Below, in pieces: positions 53,501 through 61,688 of a stretch of 64,000 bases of DNA. Location: contig OZ245940.1 of assembly GCA_965230045.1 (NCBI GenBank), positions 2,480,001 to 2,544,000 on the forward strand. Direction: 5' to 3'. The notes beneath the pieces were generated by a model that was given only the letters and a program-made list of their open reading frames with translations, was not told the origin of the DNA and did not search any database. The stretch's first letter is position 1. The number at the start of each line of letters is the position of its first letter. This stretch comes from G963662905 sp965230045 (GTDB taxonomy: Bacteria > Bacteroidota > Bacteroidia > Bacteroidales > WRLA01). Position numbers and translations under genes: made by a program.

Positions 53501-54278
53501 TTGGAAAATTATGGGTTTCTGCTTTTAGCGAGATGATGGATTCGAGCGGTTTCAGTTCGAAGAAATCGGCCTTATCCTGGCGTTTCGGTGCAAATTGCCG
53601 GATGCCGGGGCCCAGGATGAAGGCTACATTATCGCGATAAGCGGACACCAGAAAATTGGGATTGGTTTTCGACGTCTTTTTGATCAAGGCAAACAAGCTC
53701 TCCTTTTTTTCTTCTCCGTTGATGGTGAAAATGCCGTTGAAAATTTTATGGCGGCAATGCTCTGAATTCACCTGCGCAAAACCATAAACTTCGCTGTCGG
53801 TGAGTTTACGGCCGAGTTTTTTGCTGAGCCCTTTGAGGTAATCAACCTCTTCCGGACTGAGTGCCAGCCCTTCACTTTGGTTGTAGGCATCAATATCGTC
53901 GATTTCCTTGATTTTTTCCGGCTCAATATCAATGCGGAAAATGTTCTGGTCCAGTCCATTCCATGCCGCCTTGAGCATTGGATCGAAATCGAAACCGGCA
54001 TGTTCCTGCGCTTCGAATTCCTCAATACGGATGATGCCCTCAATGCCCATGTTTTGCGTGATTTCTACAGCATTGGTGCTCCAGGGGGTGATCATTTCAC
54101 GGCGAGGCCCGCAGAACCAACCGGAAATTTTCTGATCATCAATGATTTCGGCATTGCCAAAAAGCCAGCAGAGCTTTTCGGTATCCTTTGCTGTGAGCTG
54201 CTTTGACGATTCGGCAGCAATGATTTTGTTATCGGGGAGCCTGAAGAAAAAAATCATAGAAAACGGATTTAATTTCAA
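50595..54278 (-). CDS. purL: Phosphoribosylformylglycinamidine synthase
   Basis: 1227 residues, the large single-chain form that combines PurS-like N-terminus, two PurM-like ATP halves and a glutaminase. Seen: FAQVNSEHCRHKIF (FGAM synthase signature), AETHNFPTTVEPFNGASTGTGGEIRD (ATP/substrate site), DHGAGGHLNCLSE, GHDIGSGGLITSLLEM, and the class I amidotransferase with nucleophile in LGICNGCQLMVELGL and the His/Glu site PHLERAVFPWQ. It converts FGAR to FGAM in step 4 of purine synthesis. Monocistronic, with a TATTTTTG box 20 nt upstream. Confidence 0.97.
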   Translation of the reverse strand: MKLNPFSMIFFFRLPDNKIIAAESSKQLTAKDTEKLCWLFGNAEIIDDQKISGWFCGPRREMITPWSTNAVEITQNMGIEGIIRIEEFEAQEHAGFDFDPMLKAAWNGLDQNIFRIDIEPEKIKEIDDIDAYNQSEGLALSPEEVDYLKGLSKKLGRKLTDSEVYGFAQVNSEHCRHKIFNGIFTINGEEKKESLFALIKKTSKTNPNFLVSAYRDNVAFILGPGIRQFAPKRQDKADFFELKPLESIISLKAETHNFPTTVEPFNGASTGTGGEIRDRMAGGKGSLPLAGTAVYMCSYPRNDTGRDWEKQIPERQWLYQTPEQILIKASNGASDFGNKFGQPLVCGSLLTFEHEEDNKKHGFDKVIMLAGGIGYGKKSESHKDVPEEGDIIVLLGGDNYRIGMGGGAVSSVATGEFGQSIELNAVQRANPEMQKRVYNAIRAMSEMDINPLVSIHDHGAGGHLNCLSELVEETGGKIDISKLPVGDPTLSAKEIIGNESQERMGMVIQPEKREILKKTAQRERSPYYEVGEVTGDKRFSFTNKEGKKPIDLDLMDFFGNPPRTLLYDQDRSAGFAAIENKNSFTETLKQVLRLEAVACKDWLTNKVDRSVTGRIAMQQCAGPLQLPLNNLGVVALDYDGEKGIATSIGHAPVAGLKDPEKASRLSIAEALTNIIWAPLTHGLKGVSLSANWMWPAKNDGENARLYRAVEAVSEYACALGINIPTGKDSLSMTQKYPNGDVVYSPGTVIISGVAEVSDIKKAVSPVIDATKGGQIVYLPFSDMQFATAGSSYAQVCNKIGSQAPDGMDAETFAKNFAAIQELIANEEVYAGHDIGSGGLITSLLEMCFASNNTAMDIQLDKLSRKDINDILFSEQPGIVLQISENGVKSLDKKGIAYHTIGSPKEGSDLIITSKGDITALNIAEYRDIWYRSSAMLDKKQSGEEKALERYENYKKQALDFRFPEDFEGKGIFDESQERKAKAAIIREKGVNGDREMAYSLYAAGFDVKDIHMTDLISGEETLEDVQMIVFVGGFSNSDVLGSAKGWAGAFRYNEKARKSLEAFYARPDTLSLGICNGCQLMVELGLIKANQNGEAKMLHNESGKFESAFLNVDILENQSVMLRKLASSKLGVWVAHGEGKYELPGGEDNWNIAVKYSHAGYPGNPNGSNYNTAAICSADGRHLAMMPHLERAVFPWQWAHYPAGRKDVTSPWLTAFEEAREWILNSK

Positions 54279-54298
54279 TTGATATTTCTTTGAGGCTG

Positions 54299-54306
54299 CA
54301 AAAATA
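54299..54306 (-). promoter_or_regulatory. -7 box (TATTTTTG) for purL
   Basis: TATTTTTGCAG on the minus strand fits TAnnTTTG and lies 20 nt before the purL ATG. No purine riboswitch-like structure was recognised in the short leader. Confidence 0.45.
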
Positions 54307-54472
54307 CGAATTGAATAGCATTGATGCTCTGTGCTTTTTCATAAGTTTTCACTAATTTCGTCAGGATTATGTGCAAAACCCGGCGAAATAATAGTTCGTT
54401 TTAATCGTTATTTTGCCTGTTTTATTGATAAATTGTTTGTTTTGATGTTTTAATGAATTGAAACCCAAGTCT

Positions 54473-55408
54473 ATGAAAAAACCTATACGCAACCTGCATT
54501 ATCAGGATATTGCTCAGATTCTGAAAGAGAATGACCGCAGGATTATTTTTGAGAAAACCAATATTGTTCCTGAAAGTGACGATCTGAAAGCCATGCTGGA
54601 AGAATATGTCGGATACCCTGAAATGATGCGTAAATCGGTGCTGGGACTGGATATTTACCGTTACAGCTCTTTTGGGACTTTTGAGCAAACCCTGATTCCG
54701 TTTTTGTTTAAAACATTCATTTATAAAACAATACAGCTTTGTAAGCAAAATCATGCATTTGTTTTTCAGAAATACACCGAGAAGGATATCGATGAGCAGT
54801 TTATCAGCACAGGCGACGGCGGATTTTTTATTTTTGATACACCTTTGCACTCTCTGCTTTTTGCAACTAATTTTGCTATGGTGCTGCGTGTTTATAATGC
54901 ATTTCATATGTATCCCAAAATGCGCAAAATCATTGGGGCCATTAATCTGCGCTATGCCATTACTTATGATAAAATATATACATTTGATGGGAATTTTTAT
55001 GGCCGCGCCATCATCAATAATGCACGCGTCCTTATTAAAGATGATTTGAACCGATGCCTGATCGATGAAAATGTGCATACCTGGTTCATGACCAATATGG
55101 AAGGTGTGGAGAACTTGCAAATTATTACCATTGATGATGTTGCAAATATTTATGATTTCAGTCAGAATTATGATAAAAGCATTTTGGATCAACATCCCGA
55201 TGCTGTATTTGGAAAAGAAAATTCACGAAATGACGGAATTATTAATAGTGATATCCTGAAAATTGGTACGATATCAAGTAAAGAAACGGAATTAAGTATT
55301 TACAACCTTCACCTTCAGATTACGCAGGAGCTGCACAATGATGATGACCCGAATCAGAAGAAAATGATTACCATTAGTTTGGGAAATCTGAATACATCGG
55401 GTGTTTAA
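54473..55408 (+). CDS. Class III nucleotidyl-cyclase-like protein
   Basis: 311 residues from ATG 54473. Cyclase-homology features in order: SVLGLDIYRYSSF (first metal Asp60 followed by Ile, as in cyclases), QFISTGDGGFFIFDTP (second metal Asp115 in GDG), LRYAITYDKIYTFDGNFYGRAIINNARVL (resembles LRiGI...G..v..aAR, Arg185). The catalytic Asn-x-x-x-Arg spacing is not perfect (NNAR), so activity and base specificity are uncertain. No signal peptide, membrane segment or sensor domain is recognisable; the C-terminal ~100 residues (DFSQNYDKSILDQH..., ending LGNLNTSGV) may be regulatory. The TAA stop is in the end of repeat B copy 2. No effector gene is adjacent. Confidence 0.68.
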   Translation: MKKPIRNLHYQDIAQILKENDRRIIFEKTNIVPESDDLKAMLEEYVGYPEMMRKSVLGLDIYRYSSFGTFEQTLIPFLFKTFIYKTIQLCKQNHAFVFQKYTEKDIDEQFISTGDGGFFIFDTPLHSLLFATNFAMVLRVYNAFHMYPKMRKIIGAINLRYAITYDKIYTFDGNFYGRAIINNARVLIKDDLNRCLIDENVHTWFMTNMEGVENLQIITIDDVANIYDFSQNYDKSILDQHPDAVFGKENSRNDGIINSDILKIGTISSKETELSIYNLHLQITQELHNDDDPNQKKMITISLGNLNTSGV

Positions 55409-55475
55409 CCTGATTAATTCATGAAATTTCGTCATGAGAGCACAAAACGCAATAAAATATTGTGAATTATTCAGG
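55409..55475. repeat. Repeat B, short copy
   Basis: CCTGATTAATTCA (55409-55421) and TGAATTATTCAGG (55463-55475) are inverted repeats with one mismatch. The interior (ATGAAATTTCGTCATGAGAG ... AATATTGTG) matches both outer parts of the long copy at 3235-3431 in reverse order. Like that copy it begins directly after a TAA stop codon. Confidence 0.65.
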
Positions 55476-55535
55476 TTAAGTGTTTGGAATTTAGATTAAT
55501 ATTGCTGATTTATTTTTAAAATTAATATTTGGTTT

Positions 55536-57929
55536 ATGAGGATTTCTTTAAAGTTGAGGTTCCTGTCGTTTGTCTTGTTGATGCTTGTTGCAGGAAGTGG
55601 GCTTATTGCGCAGGAAAGGGAAATGCTTTCCTGGGAAAAGACGCAAAACGGTCTGAAAATTAATTGTAATGACGGTTTATTGGAACTGGTTTTCTTTACA
55701 GTTGATGCCGTAGAATGCAGCTTCATCCCGCAAGGATATGAAAATCCGCCATCCTTTGCCATTGACGCTAAGCCGGGATATATCGCCCTGAAAATTGAAG
55801 AAAAAGAAAGTGGGCTCAGGCTAATTTCCAGCGGCTTGAAATTAGAAATCAATCAAAAGCCATTGCAAATCAAATATTTATACGACGATAAGCCGCTTTT
55901 TGAAGAGGAAGCCGGCTACTTTGAAAATGATTCGCTTCAAGGCTTCAGGATGAAGATCAGCAAAGATGAAAAACTGATGGGTGGCGGTTCACGTGTGCTG
56001 GGCATGGACCGCAGGGGCAATCGCCTGAAACTGTACAACCGGGCCAGTTATGGTTATGGTTTACATGCCGATTTGATGTATTATTCCATGCCGTTGATGA
56101 TTTCATCGCGCAAGTATATGATTGTTTTTGATAATGCAGCCAGCGGTTTTATGGATCTTGGCGCGACACAAAAAGATATTTTGAGTTTTGAGGCGGTTGG
56201 CGGTCGTATGAGCTATATCGTGATTGCCTCTGATTCGTGGCCTGAGCTTAGCAAAGAATTTACGCACATCACCGGCAGGCAGCCCATGCCCGCACGCTGG
56301 ACGCTTGGAAATATCGCATCGCGCATGGGATATCACACCCAAAAACAAGTAGAGGAAACGGTTGCAGCTTATAAAAAAGATGAAATCCCTCTGGACGCCA
56401 TTGTGCTTGATTTGTACTGGTTTGGCCCGGAACTGCAAGGCTCGATGGGTAATCTGGAGTGGTATCGCGATTCTTTTCCTGAGCCGGATAGAATGATGGA
56501 AAAGCTCAAAAACGAAGGTGTAAAAACTATTTTAATCACAGAACCTTTCATCTTAACAGAGAGTTTTAACTTTCCGATTACCAGTAAATTGGGATTGTTG
56601 GGCACAAAGGCGGACGGCAGTCCCTATACCTATAATTTCTTTTTTGGCGAAACCGGCCTGCTTGATATTTTTAAACCCGAAACACAAGATTGGTTCTGGA
56701 ATGTGTATAAAAAGCACACGCTCAGCGGTGTGTCTGGCTGGTGGGGTGATTTGGGCGAACCCGAAGTACATCCCGATGATTTGTTGCATGTGAATGGTCG
56801 TGGCGAGGAGGTGCATAATGCCTATGGACACATTTGGGCAAAAACTATTTATGACGGCTATGCGAAAGATTTCCCAGAGGAACGACCGCTTATTTTGATG
56901 CGTTCGGGTTTTGTCGGCTCGCAGCGCTATGGCATGATGCCCTGGTCTGGTGATGTCGGCAGGAGCTGGGAGGGCTTGAATTCCCAGATGGAAATTTCCA
57001 TGCAAATGGGCATGCAGGGTTTGGCTTATATGTCGAGTGACTTGGGTGGTTTTGCAGGTGCTTATGAGGATGCGGAATTGTATGTGCGTTGGTTGCAATA
57101 CGGTGTTTTTCAGCCGATCTATCGTACTCATGCGCAGGAAGACGTTCCTGCAGAGCCTGTCTTTTGGGATGATCATACCAAAAATCTGGCAAAGCAAGCC
57201 ATTGAGCTGCGCTATCGACTGACGCCTTATCTCTATACCATGACTTGGCAAAATGCTACAACAGGTATGCCTTTGATGCGCCCGCTATTTTATATGGAAG
57301 ATGATGATCAGTTGATCGAAGAAAAATACAGCTACCTCTGGGGCGATGCTTTTTTGGTGCATCCTGTGGTGGATAAAGAATCGGAAAAAGAAAAAATTTA
57401 TTTGCCCGAACATGCCGCATGGTTTGATTTTGAAACCGATGAACGCTTTGAGGGTGGCAGGGAAATTAAAGTGAAAACGCAGGAAAACTCCATTCCGGTT
57501 TTTGTAAAAGCCGGTGCTTTCGTGCCGATGGTGCGCGTCTTTGAAACCCTCGACAAATACAATAGCGACAGCCTGGATGTGCATTTTTATTACGATCCGG
57601 CGCAAAAATCATCCGAAGGATGGTATTATGAAGATGATGGCCAAACACAAAATGCCTGGATAGATGGACAATGCGAAATAATCCGTTTCCTTTCAGAAGC
57701 TAATGCTGATGGTTCTCTGACTTTGATGATGCAAAATCCACAGAATGGTGATTATGCAGGAAAACCCAAAAAAAGGCATTATCAGTTCATGATCCATAAC
57801 TGGCTGGCTCAACCGGAGGAAGTTTTGGTTAATGAAGACAAATCAAAACCGGATTTTTTCTATGATGCTGAGAAAAGGATGCTTTGTGTCAGTATTGACG
57901 GAGAATCTGCCGGGATTTTGGTACGATAG
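55536..57929 (+). CDS. Secreted GH31 alpha-glycosidase or transglycosylase
   Basis: 797 residues with a signal peptide (LSFVLLMLVAGSGLIAQ). An N-terminal beta domain, the (beta/alpha)8 barrel with VLDLYWFGPELQGSMGNLEW, the nucleophile in SGWWGDLGEPEVHP (Asp405) and the acid/base in MMPWSGDVGRSWEGL (Asp473), and C-terminal beta domains (EKIYLPEHAAWFDFETDE, WYYEDDGQTQNAW). The DLGEPE form of the nucleophile motif resembles GH31 alpha-transglucosylases of the Cellvibrio Agd31B type; alpha-glucosidase or alpha-xylosidase activity are alternatives. No SusC/D or other CAZyme neighbours. Likely periplasmic. Confidence 0.9.
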   Translation: MRISLKLRFLSFVLLMLVAGSGLIAQEREMLSWEKTQNGLKINCNDGLLELVFFTVDAVECSFIPQGYENPPSFAIDAKPGYIALKIEEKESGLRLISSGLKLEINQKPLQIKYLYDDKPLFEEEAGYFENDSLQGFRMKISKDEKLMGGGSRVLGMDRRGNRLKLYNRASYGYGLHADLMYYSMPLMISSRKYMIVFDNAASGFMDLGATQKDILSFEAVGGRMSYIVIASDSWPELSKEFTHITGRQPMPARWTLGNIASRMGYHTQKQVEETVAAYKKDEIPLDAIVLDLYWFGPELQGSMGNLEWYRDSFPEPDRMMEKLKNEGVKTILITEPFILTESFNFPITSKLGLLGTKADGSPYTYNFFFGETGLLDIFKPETQDWFWNVYKKHTLSGVSGWWGDLGEPEVHPDDLLHVNGRGEEVHNAYGHIWAKTIYDGYAKDFPEERPLILMRSGFVGSQRYGMMPWSGDVGRSWEGLNSQMEISMQMGMQGLAYMSSDLGGFAGAYEDAELYVRWLQYGVFQPIYRTHAQEDVPAEPVFWDDHTKNLAKQAIELRYRLTPYLYTMTWQNATTGMPLMRPLFYMEDDDQLIEEKYSYLWGDAFLVHPVVDKESEKEKIYLPEHAAWFDFETDERFEGGREIKVKTQENSIPVFVKAGAFVPMVRVFETLDKYNSDSLDVHFYYDPAQKSSEGWYYEDDGQTQNAWIDGQCEIIRFLSEANADGSLTLMMQNPQNGDYAGKPKKRHYQFMIHNWLAQPEEVLVNEDKSKPDFFYDAEKRMLCVSIDGESAGILVR

Positions 57930-57969
57930 ATTAGTCCTATGACTTATTACAAGATTATTAATTAAAGAT

Positions 57970-59321
57970 ATGTCACAAACCAATATAAACCCAAAAGGAG
58001 CTTTTGCCAACCAGCGAATGGATGCCTGGCTGAAGAAATTTGAAATTGATGCACTGAATCCCATGCAGTTGGAAGCCGGTGAAGCAATCCGGAGCAAATC
58101 GGATGTGGTTTTGCTTTCACCTACCGGAAGTGGGAAAACTCTGGCTTTTCTTTTGCCTTTAATCGAAAAGCTGGATGAGCAATGTGCGGAAATACAGGCT
58201 CTTATCCTTGTTCCTTCGCGGGAATTAGCGCAGCAGATTGAACAGGTAGCCCGAAAAATGGGTACGGGATTTAAAGTTAATGCCGTGTATGGTGGCCGTG
58301 CCGGACAGCAGGATCGCCTGGACCTGAAACAACTGCCAGCAATTCTGATTGGTACGCCGGGCAGGTGGCAGATCGTTTTCGGCGGGATGGTTTCTCTCTG
58401 GATCAAATCCATACCCTTGTGCTGGATGAATTTGATAAGTCTCTGGAAATCGGATTTGAAAAAGAAATGAAGGCGATTGTTGAAGCCTTGCCCAACGTGA
58501 AGCAAAGAATCCTGACTTCCGCAACCAATGAAGTGGAAATGCCGGAATTTGTTGGGCTGAGAAATGAACTTACCATAAATTACCTGAGCGATGGTGTGGC
58601 AAAGCTTGAAGTGAAAGTGCTGCTTTCTCCCGAAAAAGATAAGCTTAAATCATTGAAAAATGCACTCGGCTTTCTTGGATCACAACCCGGCATCATCTTT
58701 TGTAATCACAAAGAAGCTCTGGAGCGTGTAAGCGGATTTTTGCAAAAAAATCAAATAAATCATCAGTGCTTTCACGGAGGTATGGAGCAAAAGGATCGGG
58801 AGCGCTCGCTTATAAAATTCAGGAATGGCACAAACCAGCTGCTGCTGGCTACCGATCTGGCTGCCCGTGGACTGGATATTCCTGAAATCAAATTTATCCT
58901 GCATTATCACCTTCCCATTCATGAAAAGGAATTTACACACCGAAACGGCCGTACAGCCCGGATGAAACGCGATGGTATTGCGTTCATCCTGCATTTTAAG
59001 GATGAGGAATTGCCGGATTTTATTCAGGAAATTAATCCTGAACGCCTGAATATTGAAGATCATCCGAAAATGCAGCATGTTCCGACAATGAAGTGGAAAA
59101 CCTTGTATATCAATGGTGGACGGCGCGATAAAATATCAAAAGGCGATATTGCCGGATTGTTTTTGAAACAGGGACAGATTCAAAAAGAGCAATTGGGTGT
59201 AATTGAACTGAAACAAGATGCTGCTTTTGTGGCTGTGGATGCCACTTTGGCTGAAAAGCTGGCAGCACAGTTAAATAACAGTAAGTTAAAAAAGAAGAAG
59301 ATAAGGATTAGTGTGATTTAA
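57970..59321 (+). pseudogene. DEAD-box RNA helicase (DbpA-like) with a one-base frameshift
   Basis: Two overlapping frames make one helicase of about 450 residues. The first (57970-58365) has the Q motif NPMQLEAGEAI, motif I SPTGSGKT, LVPSRELAQQ and TPGR. The second continues from 58368 with ADRFRRDGFSLDQ, motif II LDEFD (DEAD variant), SAT, motifs IV-VI (GIIFCNH, ATDLAARGLDIP, HRNGRTAR), and a C-terminal DbpA-type RNA-binding domain (KWKTLYINGGRRDKISKGDI). The codon after TPGR reads only TG where one base more (for example CTG, Leu) restores TPGRLADRF. So one base is missing near 58366. It is either a true frameshift or a sequencing error; every helicase motif is otherwise intact. Confidence 0.85.
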
Positions 59322-59336
59322 AACCATCATCAATAC

Positions 59337-60296
59337 ATGTCAAAAAAAAGAAAAGAACAGATAAAGCAGAGGCTTCATCCACGCAATAAAAACCGTGAAA
59401 GATATGACCTGGAGGCATTAGTCAAAATCAAACCGGATTTGGATGATTTTATTGAGCCCAATAAATATGGTGGGAAATCTGTTGATTTTTCCGAACCGGA
59501 GGCTGTGAAATTGCTGAACCAGGCAATCCTGAATTATTACTACGGCATAGAATTTTGGGAGTTTTCGAACCGAAACCTCTGTCCGCCAATCCCGGGCAGG
59601 GCTGATTATCTGCACTATATGGCCGACCTGCTTGCGGAGGGTAATTCGGGCAAAATCCCCTTAGGAGACAAAATCACCTGTCTGGATATTGGAACAGGCG
59701 CAAGCTGCATCTATCCTCTTCTCGGCGTTTCGGAATATCAATGGAATTTTATTGCTTCCGACGTCGATCTCGATTCCGTTAAATCTGCCCGCACGATTGT
59801 GCAAAATAATCCGGCCTTGAAAGACAAGGTCGCTTGTCGGTGGCAAAGCAATCCGGATATTATTTTCAGGGGCATTGTGGATCAAAACGAAAAAATTGAC
59901 CTGAGCATTTGTAATCCGCCTTTCTATGCTTCGCTTGCCGATGCGCAAAAAGAAACCCAAAGGAAGGCAAGGAACCTTAGGGGGGGTGAAGATAAAAATC
60001 CCAGATCCGGCTTTTCGGGAGTGAGCAATGAGCTTATTTACAAAGGTGGGGAATTCGGTTTTATTCAAAATATGATCAAAGAAAGCCGGGAGCTTGCAAA
60101 ATCCTGTTTTTGGTTTTCTACCCTGGTGTCCAAAGAATCGCTGCTCAAGAAAATTACGATAGTACTGGAAAAATCAGGTGTGCGCAAAGCAAAAGTCATT
60201 CCCATGGGCACTGCTAATAAATCCAGCCGCATCCTAGCCTGGACATTCCTTTCGGAGAAGGAGCAGAGGGAGTGGGTGAGGAACAGATGGAAGTAA
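59337..60296 (+). CDS. rlmF: 23S rRNA (adenine1618-N6)-methyltransferase RlmF
   Basis: 319 residues. The N-terminal LHPRNKNRERYDLEALVKI, the SAM-binding LDIGTGASCIYPLLG, and the N6-adenine methylation motif SICNPPFYAS are diagnostic, as is RGGEDKNPRSGFSGVSNELIYKGGEFGFI. It methylates A1618 (E. coli numbering) of 23S rRNA. It begins 15 nt after the helicase, itself a probable ribosome-assembly factor, so the pair forms an rRNA-related unit. Confidence 0.95.
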   Translation: MSKKRKEQIKQRLHPRNKNRERYDLEALVKIKPDLDDFIEPNKYGGKSVDFSEPEAVKLLNQAILNYYYGIEFWEFSNRNLCPPIPGRADYLHYMADLLAEGNSGKIPLGDKITCLDIGTGASCIYPLLGVSEYQWNFIASDVDLDSVKSARTIVQNNPALKDKVACRWQSNPDIIFRGIVDQNEKIDLSICNPPFYASLADAQKETQRKARNLRGGEDKNPRSGFSGVSNELIYKGGEFGFIQNMIKESRELAKSCFWFSTLVSKESLLKKITIVLEKSGVRKAKVIPMGTANKSSRILAWTFLSEKEQREWVRNRWK

Positions 60297-60314
60297 AATA
60301 AGCGGATTTTGATC

Positions 60315-60361
60315 AAAAAGTGTGTAATTTGAAAGTGAGACTTTCAATTTACACGCTTTTT
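60315..60361 (+). terminator. Long hairpin after rlmF
   Basis: A 22-position stem with GAG loop: AAAAAGTGTGTAATTTGAAA-(GT) against the complementary arm 60340-60361 (one mismatch, one G-T pair), ending in CTTTTT. It ends the rlmF transcript and abuts the promoter of the next gene. Confidence 0.8.
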
Positions 60362-60364
60362 GCT

Positions 60365-60372
60365 TATCTTTG
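60365..60372 (+). promoter_or_regulatory. -7 box (TATCTTTG) immediately before the AAA/DUF4143 gene
   Basis: TATCTTTG fits TAnnTTTG and ends 6 nt before the ATG at 60379, which would put the transcription start at or next to the start codon (a leaderless mRNA). Confidence 0.4.
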
Positions 60373-60378
60373 TGCCTT

Positions 60379-61542
60379 ATGAAGTATTTGGTTAGAAATA
60401 CGGAATTGAGGGTACAGGCACTTTTAGAAAATTTTCCTGCTGTAGCTTTATTGGGACCCAGGCAATGTGGTAAATCCACAATGGCCAGGCATATTATTGA
60501 TGGATATCCAGAAAGTGTGTATCTCGATCTTGAAAACCCGGATGATCTGGTGAAGCTCAATGAACCGACCTTGTTTTTTCGACAATACAGCGATAAATTG
60601 ATCTGTCTGGATGAGATTCAGAGGAAACCAGAAATTTTTTCAGTTCTGCGTCATATAATTGATAAAAATCAACGAAACGGACAGTTTTTGATTTTGGGTT
60701 CGGCGTCTCCGGACTTACTGAAACAAAGCAGTGAAAGTCTGGCAGGAAGGATAGTTTATCAGGAGCTTAGTCCTTTTGTGCTTTCAGAAACGGATGTCTC
60801 TCATAAGGATCCATTGTATAAAGATTTTTGGACAAAAGGTGGTTTTCCCCGAAGTTTTCTGAATAATGATGAAATGAGTTTTATCTGGAGAAAATCCTTT
60901 ATCCAAACTTTTTTGGAAAGGGATTTATCAGGATTGGGAATCAATTATCCGCCGGAAAGCATGAACCGCTTATGGAAAATGTTGGCGCATAGCCAGGGGC
61001 AATTGGCCAATCTTTCTACTTTGGGAAATTCCATGGGTATCTCGCACACCATGGTGCGTTCCTATGTTGAAGCTTTACAACAAACCTATATGATCCGGAT
61101 TTTGCAGCCCTGGTCGGGAAACCTGAAAAAGCGCCTGGTCAAAAGCCCGAAAATATATATCCGCGACAGCGGAATACTGCATGCTTTATTGCAAATACCT
61201 GATTTTGATACTCTTTATGCACATCCGGTTGCTGGTGCATCCTGGGAAACAATGGTCATTGAAAATATCATCCAGCATTTTCCGGGTTTTGAGTATTCAT
61301 TTTACAGAACATCTCACGGCAGTGAAATCGATCTGGTCATTCAAAAAGGTATCAAGACTTATGCTGTCGAAATTAAACTTTCATCAGCACCTGGGCTTTC
61401 TGCCGGATTTTACAATGCCATGGACGATTTGAATGTAGAAAAAGCATGGGTCGTAGCACCTGTCGAAAGCGCATTTCCCCTGAAGGAAAAGGTATTGGTA
61501 GGTTCTTTGGAATTTGTGATGGGGGATATGGAGAATTTATAG
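60379..61542 (+). CDS. AAA_14/DUF4143 ATP-binding protein
   Basis: 387 residues from ATG 60379. N-terminal AAA domain: Walker A LLGPRQCGKST, Walker B KLICLDEIQRKPE, sensor LILGSASPDLLKQ and LAGRIVYQELSPF. A winged-helix-like linker (TLGNSMGISHTMVRSYVEAL) leads to the C-terminal DUF4143 region, which has a restriction-nuclease-like pattern (HGSEIDLVIQKGIKTYAVEIK: D and ExK). Very widespread, often multi-copy family of unknown role. Monocistronic between two hairpin terminators. Confidence 0.9.
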   Translation: MKYLVRNTELRVQALLENFPAVALLGPRQCGKSTMARHIIDGYPESVYLDLENPDDLVKLNEPTLFFRQYSDKLICLDEIQRKPEIFSVLRHIIDKNQRNGQFLILGSASPDLLKQSSESLAGRIVYQELSPFVLSETDVSHKDPLYKDFWTKGGFPRSFLNNDEMSFIWRKSFIQTFLERDLSGLGINYPPESMNRLWKMLAHSQGQLANLSTLGNSMGISHTMVRSYVEALQQTYMIRILQPWSGNLKKRLVKSPKIYIRDSGILHALLQIPDFDTLYAHPVAGASWETMVIENIIQHFPGFEYSFYRTSHGSEIDLVIQKGIKTYAVEIKLSSAPGLSAGFYNAMDDLNVEKAWVVAPVESAFPLKEKVLVGSLEFVMGDMENL

Positions 61543-61549
61543 TTAACGC

Positions 61550-61590
61550 ACTCATCGGATGACTCAAAGTCATCCGATGAGTAAATTTTT
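61550..61590 (+). terminator. Terminator of the AAA/DUF4143 gene
   Basis: A perfect 15-bp stem (ACTCATCGGATGACT, 61550-61564, with 61568-61582), 3-nt loop CAA, followed by AAATTTTT. It may also serve the convergent Pif1-like gene. Confidence 0.88.
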
Positions 61591-61688
61591 ACCCTGACTG
61601 AATCTAAAAGGGCACACTTTTTTTTGCTGAGCAAGTCCTTTGCTATGGCAATTCGGGATGACGGTTTTATCGGGCATAATACATGAAA

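Noticed and set aside
50645..54206. Plus-strand frames opposite purL
   Set aside because: They are antisense shadows of purL and show no domain pattern.
54473..55408. Pycsar-type anti-phage cyclase
   Set aside because: The cyclase-like protein has no PycTM, PycTIR or other effector next to it; neighbours are purL and a GH31 enzyme, so a defence label is not supported.
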